NCBI GenBank assembly: GCA_009711705.1
Contig: VENG01000017.1
Span: 1 to 64,000, forward strand
Direction of reading: 5' to 3'
DNA from: Bacillota bacterium
GTDB lineage: Bacteria > Bacillota > Desulfotomaculia > Desulfotomaculales > VENG01
DNA length: 64,000 nucleotides
In this document: in pieces, positions 34,864-42,730 of the stretch
How positions within the stretch are numbered: position 1 is the stretch's first letter
Layout: the number at the start of each line of letters is the position of its first letter
Made by a program: the position numbers and the translations under genes
The notes under the pieces: generated by a model
The model's database searches: none
The model's input: only the letters and a program-made list of their open reading frames with translations
What the model was told of the DNA's origin: nothing

Positions 34864-36510
34864 TTATAGATTATAATCTATAGGCCTTAATTCCACCTTA
34901 ATCTCTCCCTCTTTGTCTCCACGACTTAGCACAACGTGTTTCAACCAGTTTTCATCATCCATTTCCGGATAATCCACACGATAATGCCTCTCAGACCACC
35001 GGGACTCTTTACGGTTCAAAGAGGCAACCGCGCACAATTCCGCACAGTCGGCGATAAATCCTACCTCGATAGCCCTGGCCAGTTCATTGTTATCAGTTAC
35101 CTTCATTACCTCTTTGAGTTCATCCTTAATGACCCTGATGTTATCCAGTCCTTTAGAAATACGGTACTCACTCTTGGGTGAAGGCAAATAATCATTAATA
35201 ACCCGACGCAACTTATATTCAACTTGTTCCACAGGAACTTCGTTATCTTGTAGTTTCTTCAATTCGTCAATTTTTTTGAATTCGCGTTCCACCTGCTCCC
35301 GGTCAATTTCCACTTCCGAGTCAAACCAGTTTTGTGCCTGTTCCCCAGCAATTTCACCGAAAACAAATGCCCCTGTGAGGTGTCCGCGTGATACGTTGGA
35401 AACGTCTCCTGCCGCATAAAGTCCCTTAAGCGAGGTTTCAGCTTTTTCATTAACTACAATACCGGTAAGACCATGACCACCGCAAAGATATATTTCCGTG
35501 GGGTTAAGTTCAATATCATCTTTACGGAAGTCCATACCCCTTCCTTCCATAAAGCGTTCCATCATGGGCCGCTCTACTTTGAACAGGATGTTTTCTATAT
35601 GCTTGATTTGTTCTTCCGGCAGGTGCTGCATTTTTATGAATAGGGGCCCCTTGCCGTCCCTGTAGGCCTGCACCATCATTTCCAGGTTAACGGTATCACC
35701 CATATCCAACTCATCGCCCAAAGCAGTATAAACCTTGGCGCCCCTCGACTTGGATACATAGGTAATGGGCACATTAATATCTTTGATTAAGGACATCTGC
35801 ATACAGTACTCAAATCCCGTTAAATCCGCCCCTGCTCGATAAGCCAGGGAATAACCGTCTCCGGCATTGCCCGGATAGTCATAAGTACCATAAAGCGCAC
35901 CGGTATTGGGAATTCCAAACCTGGATGCACCACCATTGCAAACAAGTACTGCTTTGGCTTCACACAGTATATACTCTCCGGTCCTAGTATTTAACCCGGT
36001 AGCTCCCACTACACGATCACCGTTAACTAACAAGCTGGTTACCATCGTCCGGTTGTATACGGTTACATTGTGTTCTTCTACCTTATTAACCAGCCTAATT
36101 TTTAAATCGGGGTCCGGCATAGTTAAACAAAAGTTCCCATTGGGGTGCACTTTTACTCTTTCATAATCACCATTTTCATCCTTAGGGAAATGCACTCCCC
36201 AGCTTTCCAAGCGCTTAACCATATCATAACTTCGGTCAGCCATTACATAACTGGGCTTGGCGTCTAGAATACCGTAACAGGCTTTGGTATTAGCTTCCAC
36301 ATAATCTTTTGCAGTGTCTCCACCGGGAACTGCTACAATGTTCATAGCGTCCATTCCCATGGCAATAGATCCGCTTCGCCTGATATGTCCTTTTTCAAAA
36401 ATCACTACATTGGCATCGGGGTTTAGCTCCTTGGCCCTTACTGCAGCCATGGTTCCGGCAGTTCCGCCACCAATAATCAGAAAATCAGCTTTCACTGTTT
36501 CGTAACCCAA
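34864..36510 (-). CDS. AprA-like/fumarate reductase-type flavoprotein
   Basis: 548 aa FAD enzyme of the succinate dehydrogenase/fumarate reductase/AprA superfamily. FAD motif GGGTAGTMAAVRAKE (~12), then IRRSGSIAMGMDAMN (~43) and the FAD-closing GLYAAGDVSNVSRGHLTGAFVFGEIAG (in outline, ~360). The C-terminus ESRWSERHYRVDYPEMDDENWLKH resembles AprA, but at 548 aa it is about 100 shorter than AprA and its mate is a 64-aa ferredoxin. Its substrate is unknown; sulfate reduction is not implied. The promoter at 36636-36664 carries the GntR motif. The RBS (GGGGG) sits 9 nt upstream of the ATG. Confidence 0.85.
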   Translation of the reverse strand: MGYETVKADFLIIGGGTAGTMAAVRAKELNPDANVVIFEKGHIRRSGSIAMGMDAMNIVAVPGGDTAKDYVEANTKACYGILDAKPSYVMADRSYDMVKRLESWGVHFPKDENGDYERVKVHPNGNFCLTMPDPDLKIRLVNKVEEHNVTVYNRTMVTSLLVNGDRVVGATGLNTRTGEYILCEAKAVLVCNGGASRFGIPNTGALYGTYDYPGNAGDGYSLAYRAGADLTGFEYCMQMSLIKDINVPITYVSKSRGAKVYTALGDELDMGDTVNLEMMVQAYRDGKGPLFIKMQHLPEEQIKHIENILFKVERPMMERFMEGRGMDFRKDDIELNPTEIYLCGGHGLTGIVVNEKAETSLKGLYAAGDVSNVSRGHLTGAFVFGEIAGEQAQNWFDSEVEIDREQVEREFKKIDELKKLQDNEVPVEQVEYKLRRVINDYLPSPKSEYRISKGLDNIRVIKDELKEVMKVTDNNELARAIEVGFIADCAELCAVASLNRKESRWSERHYRVDYPEMDDENWLKHVVLSRGDKEGEIKVELRPIDYNL

Positions 36511-36635
36511 ATCTCTTACCCCCTAAAAATTTTATGTATTTTCATAATGCTTGCCTATCAAACATCAATTTGAACTGGTAAAATAAATACCATTTACATA
36601 ACCACTGTAAACCAATATAATTGTTATTAAATATT

Positions 36636-36664
36636 ATAATACGTTATAATACGTCTTGCGTCAA
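36636..36664 (-). promoter_or_regulatory. flavoprotein operon promoter with GntR motif
   Basis: On the minus strand TTGACG (36664-36659), 17-bp spacer, TATTAT (36641-36636), about 120 bp upstream of the flavoprotein start. The 17-base AGACGTATTATAACGTA is identical to the one inside the GntR gene promoter at 21527-21555, in the same register to -35 and -10. Confidence 0.65.
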
Positions 36665-36713
36665 GCCAAAAGTCACCTACAGCAAACCTTCTTGTAAAGA
36701 TCAACCAAGTGCT

Positions 36714-36730
36714 TGCAGATCTGATCTGCA
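36714..36730. promoter_or_regulatory. perfect palindrome upstream of the sigma-54 activator
   Basis: TGCAGATC-T-GATCTGCA, two 8-bp arms and one central base, 42 bp before the chosen start of the activator gene. It shares TGCA half-site ends with the two palindromes at 40900-40935. A binding site for the activator itself or for a repressor is possible. Confidence 0.5.
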
Positions 36731-36771
36731 TTTCCGCTTTTATGGAATCAATTAATAGAGGGGGCAAACAG

Positions 36772-38535
36772 ATGCAGGGTGAACATGTTCTTGATGGAAT
36801 TGCCGTTGGTGTTATTACGGTGAATAGCAAAGGAATAGTTTGCACAGTTAACAAGCCGGCCGCGGCATTACTCAGTTTAGAGGGAGAAAAGTTTGTCGGG
36901 CTTAAAATAGATGACATAATTCCAGAAGCCCGTATGGGCAATATTTTGAATGCAGGGGAAAGGCAGCAGTCTATCCAATGGCTGATAGGTGATGAAACAA
37001 TTATTATCACCTCGAAACCTTTAGTACAAGAAGAGGCACCGGCGGGGGCAGTAATAACCTTACAAAAGTTATCTGAACTGAAAGATTTATTGCTTGATTT
37101 TCAAACAATGCAAGCATTAAAAACCGAAATTGAAAACTTAAATACCCTCAATAACCAATTAATGACTGCATTTGATTATTGTTTTGACGAAGTATACGTT
37201 ACAGACGGACAGGGTTATACAGTGTTTGTCAGTAAGGCATGCGAGAAGTTTTACGGGGTAAATGCCCGGGACATGCTAGGCAAACATGTTAACCAGTTGG
37301 AGAAAGACGGCATATTTTCTCATTCCGTGAGCCGCGAAGTACTACAGAAGAAACACCAAGTTTCCCTTATTCAAGGCACTAATAAAGGAAGAAAACTATT
37401 GGTGACCGCAAACCCTGTATTCAGCGAAAGCGGCGACATAGAATTAATTGTAACCATTTCCCGCGATATCACAGAAACAAGTAATCTTAAAGACAAATTA
37501 GTTGAAACTGAAGAACTGTCCAAGATGTACCTTTCTGAAATAGAAAGATTGAAAACCGGTCAATCTCAAAGCCAGGAGTTAGTTGTTGTAAGTGAGCCCA
37601 TGAAACAAATCATGGATACAGTAAAACGAATAGCCAAGGTGGATTCTACTATCTTTATTGAAGGAGAATCAGGTGTTGGTAAAGGAGTTGTGGCTTCTCG
37701 TATTCACCAGCAGAGCAAACGTGCTGAAAAAGCCTTTATCTCTGTTAATTGCGGAGCAATACCGGAAAACCTTATCGAATCTGAGTTATTTGGCTACGAG
37801 TCCGGGGCGTTCACCGGCGCTCAAAAAGGTGGCAAGAAAGGCCTTTTTGAGGCCGCAAACGGAGGTTCAATTTTCCTTGATGAAATAGGTGAACTACCAT
37901 TATCATTGCAGGTCAAATTACTGCACGTCATTCAGGAAAAAAAGTTGAGACGCATTGGTGGGAATAAGGATATTATCGTTGACGTACGAATTATAGCAGC
38001 CACTAATAGAAATATCCAACAGCTTGTTCAACAAGGTAAGTTCAGGGAAGACCTCTTTTACAGGCTTAACGTCATCCCACTGTCGATCCCCCCCTTACGC
38101 CACCGCAGAGGAGATATTATACCTCTGATTGAGCAATTTTTGAAAAAATTCAACGATATATACAGACTAAAAAAGCAAGTTTCTGAGCCCGCTCTCGAAG
38201 CTTTAAGTGCGTACAACTGGCCTGGCAATGTAAGAGAACTGGAAAATCTAATAGAAAGACTGGTAGTTACTTCAGACACCAATAGAATTGATACGTGCCA
38301 CCTGCCTGATCATCTTACGAACTCCGCCAACAAAAACCAAAAAGGTGTTATGGTGCTGAACATTTGCCCTTTGAAGAGAGCAACTGAAGAGATGGAAAGC
38401 CAGCTCATACAAAAGGCCCATGAGAGGTACAAGAACACATACAGAATAGCAGAAGCCCTTCAGATTAACCAGTCTACCGTAGTGCGTAAAATGCATAAAT
38501 ATTTTGGTGATAAAGAAGAAGCAGATAATAAGTAG
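36772..38535 (+). CDS. sigma-54-dependent activator with PAS domains
   Basis: 587 aa from the ATG at 36772, which has AGAGGGGG 7 nt before it. A PAS-like N-terminus (~1-90) is followed by a second PAS (~139-233), then the AAA+ domain: GESGVGKG (~299), the sigma-54-contacting GAFTGA (~345) and GGSIFLDEIGELP (~365). A TyrR-type HTH (NTYRIAEALQINQSTVVRK, ~557-575) ends the protein. It lies between the flavoprotein operon and the aldehyde oxidoreductase gene. Its likely targets are the two -24/-12 promoters at 40700-40714 and 41154-41168. The ligand sensed by the PAS domains is unknown. Confidence 0.9.
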   Translation: MQGEHVLDGIAVGVITVNSKGIVCTVNKPAAALLSLEGEKFVGLKIDDIIPEARMGNILNAGERQQSIQWLIGDETIIITSKPLVQEEAPAGAVITLQKLSELKDLLLDFQTMQALKTEIENLNTLNNQLMTAFDYCFDEVYVTDGQGYTVFVSKACEKFYGVNARDMLGKHVNQLEKDGIFSHSVSREVLQKKHQVSLIQGTNKGRKLLVTANPVFSESGDIELIVTISRDITETSNLKDKLVETEELSKMYLSEIERLKTGQSQSQELVVVSEPMKQIMDTVKRIAKVDSTIFIEGESGVGKGVVASRIHQQSKRAEKAFISVNCGAIPENLIESELFGYESGAFTGAQKGGKKGLFEAANGGSIFLDEIGELPLSLQVKLLHVIQEKKLRRIGGNKDIIVDVRIIAATNRNIQQLVQQGKFREDLFYRLNVIPLSIPPLRHRRGDIIPLIEQFLKKFNDIYRLKKQVSEPALEALSAYNWPGNVRELENLIERLVVTSDTNRIDTCHLPDHLTNSANKNQKGVMVLNICPLKRATEEMESQLIQKAHERYKNTYRIAEALQINQSTVVRKMHKYFGDKEEADNK

Positions 38536-38567
38536 CCTTAGAAATAACCATCTAAAGTACTATTTGA

Positions 38568-38604
38568 AGTATGCTGCATTAATTAAATACAGCATACTTT
38601 TTTT
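38568..38604 (+). terminator. rho-independent terminator
   Basis: AGTATGCTG / CAGCATACT stem followed by six T residues, 32 bp after the sigma-54 activator gene. Confidence 0.85.
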
Positions 38605-38667
38605 GCAAGAAAAGCGCAACTAAATCAGTTCCCTTAGCGCGCGTTTTTCAGTACTTTTTTCCTTTGT

Positions 38668-38689
38668 CCTTGCCATATATATGGCAAGG
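38668..38689. repeat. 22-bp perfect palindrome
   Basis: CCTTGCCATAT-ATATGGCAAGG with no spacer, in the gap between the activator and the aldehyde oxidoreductase. No T-run follows, so it is more likely a protein-binding site or cruciform than a terminator. Confidence 0.5.
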
Positions 38690-38710
38690 TATACTTTCCT
38701 AAAGCATAAA

Positions 38711-38750
38711 AAAGTATCCCGGATAAATTTTGTTTTTCATCCGGGATTAA
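38711..38750 (-). terminator. terminator of the aldehyde oxidoreductase gene
   Basis: On the minus strand TAATCCCGGAT / ATCCGGGATA pair, followed by CTTTTTTATG. It lies 46 bp beyond the stop codon. Confidence 0.75.
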
Positions 38751-38795
38751 TTAGGAGAATGGAAAATGATATATATACAACTATTCAGTTGTAAG

Positions 38796-40559
38796 CTAAA
38801 TTTCTAACACCGAGGGAATACCTCTTTCACTCCAGCCCCTTAATTTATAATAGTCTAATACCATTTGATTTAACTCGGATTCGGTAAGATTGCTTTCTAC
38901 ATTCTTATGAGGCTCGTCAAACAACCTTTTAGGAAGTTTATCGTCCTGCGGACCCGCACCATGATTAATATTAAACTGGCGGGTAAGACCAATTATATTG
39001 TTAGCCATCCGGTTAAATTCTTGCTCTGTATATTTTAAACCGGTAGTTGCCTCAACAAGGGTTGCCAAGTTCGGCCACTGTATTAAATCCCGGTAAAACA
39101 CGCAGAGAATTTGAGTGTTGAAAATTGTTAGCCTGTTTTCATAATCTATATAAAGTTTAGCTTTATCTTCGATTATTTGCGGGTCAATCATCCCTGACAG
39201 TTCGGGCTTGTAAAAAGTAGCCCTGAGGTGACACGCACCCCTTGCCGATGTTGCATACCCCAAACCGACTCCCTTTAAAACCCTGGGGTCATAACCGGGT
39301 GGCTCAAGACCCTTCACATGAATAGCCAGGTCGGAAAGCCCAAGCTCTTTACTTGCGATCTTAATTCCTTCTGCCAGTATTTCACCAATGCCCTCCCGGC
39401 TGACTATTTTTTTCAGAAGGGAAGCCGCTCCCACAGCGTCTCCATATTTCAGGTTGTATTCAATTAAACCTCTCTCGCTGGCCTCCATTATCAATGCCAC
39501 TAAATTACCGGCCGTAATGGTATCTAACCCCAACCGGTCACACAGGTCATTTAAATAAATAATTTCATCAAGACGGTCAATACAGCATAAGCCGCCGAAT
39601 GAATAAATGGTTTCGTATTCCGGCCCCTCCAGCTTTAATCCGGCGTGTCTTCCTGACTTAACGGTTGTTAATTTACCGCAGGCCATCATACATTGAGGGC
39701 AAGCCTTCGGTCTTACATCCTGGGTCTCTACAAAAGTCTCTCCGCAAATATTTTTCCAGCCAGCAAATTGATTCTTTGACCAATACTTGGTGGGAAAACA
39801 CTTTGCTTCATTCATCATGGAAACCATCATAGTGGTCCCATAAGTCTTATATGCTTTCACTGCAGGATGGTCCTTGGCTAGATCCTTTAATTCATTAACA
39901 TATTCTTTCAGCATCTGTGGGTTTGCTAATTGGGCCTTTGCTACCCCGTGGAACACCAGGGCCTTAACATTCTTGGAACCCAACACAGCACCAACGCCCG
40001 TCCGGCCAGCTGAACGCCAATAATTATTTTCTATACAGGCATACCTTACTTTGTTCTCTCCCGCCGGCCCTATTACAACAGCCTGGGCACCCTTTACGCC
40101 CGTTTCTTTTAATACACTGTCTTCTGTTGAATAGGTATCTTTCCCCCAAAGGTGGGAAGCATTATGGAATCGTACACCTGTATCAGATATCTCCAAATAA
40201 ACATGCCGTTTTGCCTGGCCTTCCAAAATAATTGCATCATAGCCTGTTCCTTTTATCGCCGGGGCAACCTTGCCCCCGCTGTATGACTCGGCATACAGGC
40301 CGGTTAAGGGCGACCGTGTAAAAACACCATAACGACTGCTTCCCCACATATGGGTCCCGGCAGCATTACCGGTTGTAAAGATTAATTTATTACCGGGAGA
40401 CAAAGGTTCTATATTCGCACCCACATTTTTCAGTAACAGATAAGAGCCCAGGCCTTTACCCCCGAGATATGTTTTTAGAACTTCAGTAGAAATATCTTCA
40501 ACTAAAGACTCTTCTTCACTAAGATTAACTCTTAGCAGTTTGCCATAGAATCCAAACAT
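38796..40559 (-). CDS. aldehyde:ferredoxin oxidoreductase (tungsten type)
   Basis: 587 aa AOR. The N-terminal domain (~1-210) has GGKGLGSYLLLKN and FTTGNAAGTHMWGSSRYGVFTRSPLTG in outline. The 4Fe-4S site is CPQCMMAC near 285 plus a late Cys (ILCVFY). ARGACHLRA near 440 is the usual pterin-side motif. The enzyme oxidises aldehydes to acids with reduced ferredoxin, using tungstopterin. In amino-acid fermenters it removes aldehydes leaking from 2-oxoacid oxidoreductases such as the one encoded at 33 kb. It is divergent from the class III aminotransferase gene; a sigma-54 promoter lies upstream. Confidence 0.93.
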   Translation of the reverse strand: MFGFYGKLLRVNLSEEESLVEDISTEVLKTYLGGKGLGSYLLLKNVGANIEPLSPGNKLIFTTGNAAGTHMWGSSRYGVFTRSPLTGLYAESYSGGKVAPAIKGTGYDAIILEGQAKRHVYLEISDTGVRFHNASHLWGKDTYSTEDSVLKETGVKGAQAVVIGPAGENKVRYACIENNYWRSAGRTGVGAVLGSKNVKALVFHGVAKAQLANPQMLKEYVNELKDLAKDHPAVKAYKTYGTTMMVSMMNEAKCFPTKYWSKNQFAGWKNICGETFVETQDVRPKACPQCMMACGKLTTVKSGRHAGLKLEGPEYETIYSFGGLCCIDRLDEIIYLNDLCDRLGLDTITAGNLVALIMEASERGLIEYNLKYGDAVGAASLLKKIVSREGIGEILAEGIKIASKELGLSDLAIHVKGLEPPGYDPRVLKGVGLGYATSARGACHLRATFYKPELSGMIDPQIIEDKAKLYIDYENRLTIFNTQILCVFYRDLIQWPNLATLVEATTGLKYTEQEFNRMANNIIGLTRQFNINHGAGPQDDKLPKRLFDEPHKNVESNLTESELNQMVLDYYKLRGWSERGIPSVLEI

Positions 40560-40699
40560 TTTGTTAAATCCCCCTTCTGATAAACTTTTATCTGACGTTT
40601 ATATTATATGGCATATACTATCTTGATATAGATATGCTCCTTTTCGAAAGCTTACTTATTAAAGAATTTAAACTTTTATTTCCGTTGTTAACTAAGCTA

Positions 40700-40714
40700 G
40701 CAAAATACTTGCCA
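40700..40714 (-). promoter_or_regulatory. sigma-54 (-24/-12) promoter for the aldehyde oxidoreductase
   Basis: TGGCAAGTATTTTGC on the minus strand, exactly GG-N10-GC, about 140 bp upstream of the gene's ATG. No competing -35/-10 pair was seen in the gap. Confidence 0.72.
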
Positions 40715-40899
40715 TTTATTCGCCAACGACTTATATAACTTTAACTGTTAAACCTGGTACTAATTTTCGACATATTATTTTTCGATGCAGAGCTTAATAA
40801 GGCCTGAATACCGAGCTTAAAAAACTATACTGAATATCCGGGGTTAAATTTACCACCCACAATATTGGGCATACTTATCTAAATTTGTTAATGCTTCAC

Positions 40900-40935
40900 T
40901 GCATCCATGGATGCACCCCTGCATTTAGGGATGCA
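40900..40935. promoter_or_regulatory. tandem upstream activator sites
   Basis: TGCATCCATGGATGCA (40900-40915) is a perfect 16-bp palindrome; TGCATTTAGGGATGCA (40920-40935) keeps the same TGCAT-N6-ATGCA ends. Their centres are 20 bp apart, two helical turns. They lie ~190 bp from one sigma-54 promoter and ~220 bp from the other, as expected of enhancer sites for the activator. Confidence 0.65.
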
Positions 40936-41153
40936 AGACACTCTAAATCTTATCAAACTTGATTATTTGTACATTGTTTGGCGTGATAGAAACCTTTGAT
41001 TGCAAAATGAAATTTTAGCACCATTAGCTTTAATGCACCACTGCATTTTCATCCTGGTCAGAGTACGACCAACCTCGAATCCAAATTTAAGATAACCTTG
41101 CCTTAACCCTTCCTAATTATACAATATCCCGTCTGTAATTCACGCATAATCTT

Positions 41154-41168
41154 TGGCATGCCACTTGC
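41154..41168 (+). promoter_or_regulatory. sigma-54 (-24/-12) promoter for the class III aminotransferase
   Basis: TGGCATGCCACTTGC, exactly GG-N10-GC, ending 39 bp before the ATG at 41208. It opposes the promoter at 40700-40714. The 648-bp gap 40560-41207 holds only these control sites; I see no gene in it. Confidence 0.75.
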
Positions 41169-41207
41169 AAAAATAATAAGACAAATAGAATTCCGAGGGG
41201 GATTAAT

Positions 41208-42545
41208 ATGAAAACGCAAGACATTAAACAAGTAACTGAGATACCGGGTCCTAAATCCCAGGCATTATTAAATAAAAAACAAGATGTAATTGCCCGCGGG
41301 ATATCCCATGGAACCCCTATTTTTGTCGAGAAAGCCGAGGGGGCGTTAATAGAAGATGTTGATGGTAATACCTATATAGACTTTTATGGAGGCATAGGCA
41401 CCCTGAACGCCGGTCACTGTCCTCCACAGGTGGTAGATGCCATAAAACTGCAGGCCGATAAACTTCTACATTCTTGCTTTATGGTTACCATGTACGAGCC
41501 GTATGTAGAGTTGGCTGAAAAGTTGTGCCAAATTACTCCCGGTGACTACTCCAAAAAAGCAATGTTCGTAAATAGCGGATCGGAAGCAGTTGAGAATGCT
41601 GTAAAAATTGCCAGGTCATATACACAAAAACCGGGTATCATCTCTTTTGAAGCAGCATTTCACGGCCGCACACTTATGACCATGAGTCTGACAAGTAAGG
41701 TAAGACCCTATAAATTCGGTTTTGGTCCTTTTGCCCCTGAAGTTTATAAAATCCCTTCTGCATATTGTTACCGCTGCTACTATAGATCCAGCTATCCAGA
41801 GTGCGGGATGCACTGCTTAGAGCAATTCGACAGAATGTTTACTGCTGAAGTTGCACCTGAAAACATTGCGGCCATGATTATTGAACCTGTTCAAGGTGAG
41901 GGAGGTTTCATTGTGCCTCCGCCCGAATTCCTGCCAGGTCTGAAAAGCATTTGTGACAAACAAGGCATACTGCTGATTGCCGATGAGGTCCAAACTGGAT
42001 TTGCCAGAACAGGTAAAATGTTTGCCTGTGACCATTGGAGCATAGAGCCGGACCTGATGACAGTGGCCAAATCAATAGCTTCCGGTATGCCTCTTAGCGG
42101 TGTTGTGGGCAGGGCTGAAGTAATGGATGCACCGGATCCCGGACACATTGGAGGGACTTATGGCGGAAACCCCGTATCCTGTGCGGCAGCCCTTGCCACC
42201 ATTGAATATATGGAAAAGGAAAACCTTGTGGAAAGATCCCAAGCTATTGGAAAAACAGTTCAGGATCGCTTAATGATGATGAAGGACAAATATCCTCTAA
42301 TTGGCGACATCCGTGGGTTAGGCTCAATGATAGGAATAGAACTGGTCAAGGACAGGGAAACAAAGGAACCGGCCAAAGAAGAGACGGCTAGAATTCTTCA
42401 AGAGTGCCGAACTAATGGCGTCATTTTGTTGGGCGCAGGTATTTTCGGTAACGTAATACGAACTTTAATGCCCCTGGCAATTACAGACGAACAGCTGGAA
42501 CAAGGTTTAAATATCCTCGAGACTGCCATTGCATCTATTAATTGA
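41208..42545 (+). CDS. class III PLP aminotransferase (GABA/ornithine type)
   Basis: 445 aa. Substrate/cofactor motifs NSGSEAVENAVKIAR (~122), EPVQGEGGF (~224) and DEVQTGFARTG (~258) come before the PLP lysine in TVAKSIASGMPL (~287). A short Cys-rich insert (CYRCYYRSSYPECGMHC, ~188-205) is present in clostridial GabT-like members. The substrate is an omega-amino acid or amine, giving a semialdehyde that the AOR could oxidise. It is driven by a sigma-54 promoter and followed by repeat copy C and the glutamate-type dehydrogenase gene. GGGGG stands 7 nt before the ATG. Confidence 0.9.
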   Translation: MKTQDIKQVTEIPGPKSQALLNKKQDVIARGISHGTPIFVEKAEGALIEDVDGNTYIDFYGGIGTLNAGHCPPQVVDAIKLQADKLLHSCFMVTMYEPYVELAEKLCQITPGDYSKKAMFVNSGSEAVENAVKIARSYTQKPGIISFEAAFHGRTLMTMSLTSKVRPYKFGFGPFAPEVYKIPSAYCYRCYYRSSYPECGMHCLEQFDRMFTAEVAPENIAAMIIEPVQGEGGFIVPPPEFLPGLKSICDKQGILLIADEVQTGFARTGKMFACDHWSIEPDLMTVAKSIASGMPLSGVVGRAEVMDAPDPGHIGGTYGGNPVSCAAALATIEYMEKENLVERSQAIGKTVQDRLMMMKDKYPLIGDIRGLGSMIGIELVKDRETKEPAKEETARILQECRTNGVILLGAGIFGNVIRTLMPLAITDEQLEQGLNILETAIASIN

Positions 42546-42552
42546 TTGCTTA

Positions 42553-42705
42553 GTGAACTCGTTCAGCTAAAGGAACATCGGGGCTTAAGAGGAAAGGGGA
42601 CACACCTCTTGCGGAGGAATGTCCCCAACTGGTGGGATTCAACCCCACCTGAAGAAAAAAAGTGCAAACTCCCACTTATAGAAGTGGGAGTCTTAGAAAT
42701 CAGAT
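42553..42705 (-). repeat. interspersed repeat copy C with a nested insertion
   Basis: Same element as copies A and B but 38-40 bp longer: a segment AGGGGACACACCTCTTGCGG...TGTCCCC (about 42582-42621) splits the central hairpin. The insert has its own complementary ends GGGGACA / TGTCCCC. The left hairpin has lost three bases. It sits between the aminotransferase and dehydrogenase genes of one presumptive operon. Confidence 0.65.
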
Positions 42706-42730
42706 AAATCTGAGGGAGGTTAGAAATTAA

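Noticed and set aside
34645..36510. Calling the flavoprotein pair a true adenylylsulfate reductase
   Set aside because: The chain is about 100 residues short of AprA, the AprB tail is missing, and no sat, qmo or dsr genes are nearby.
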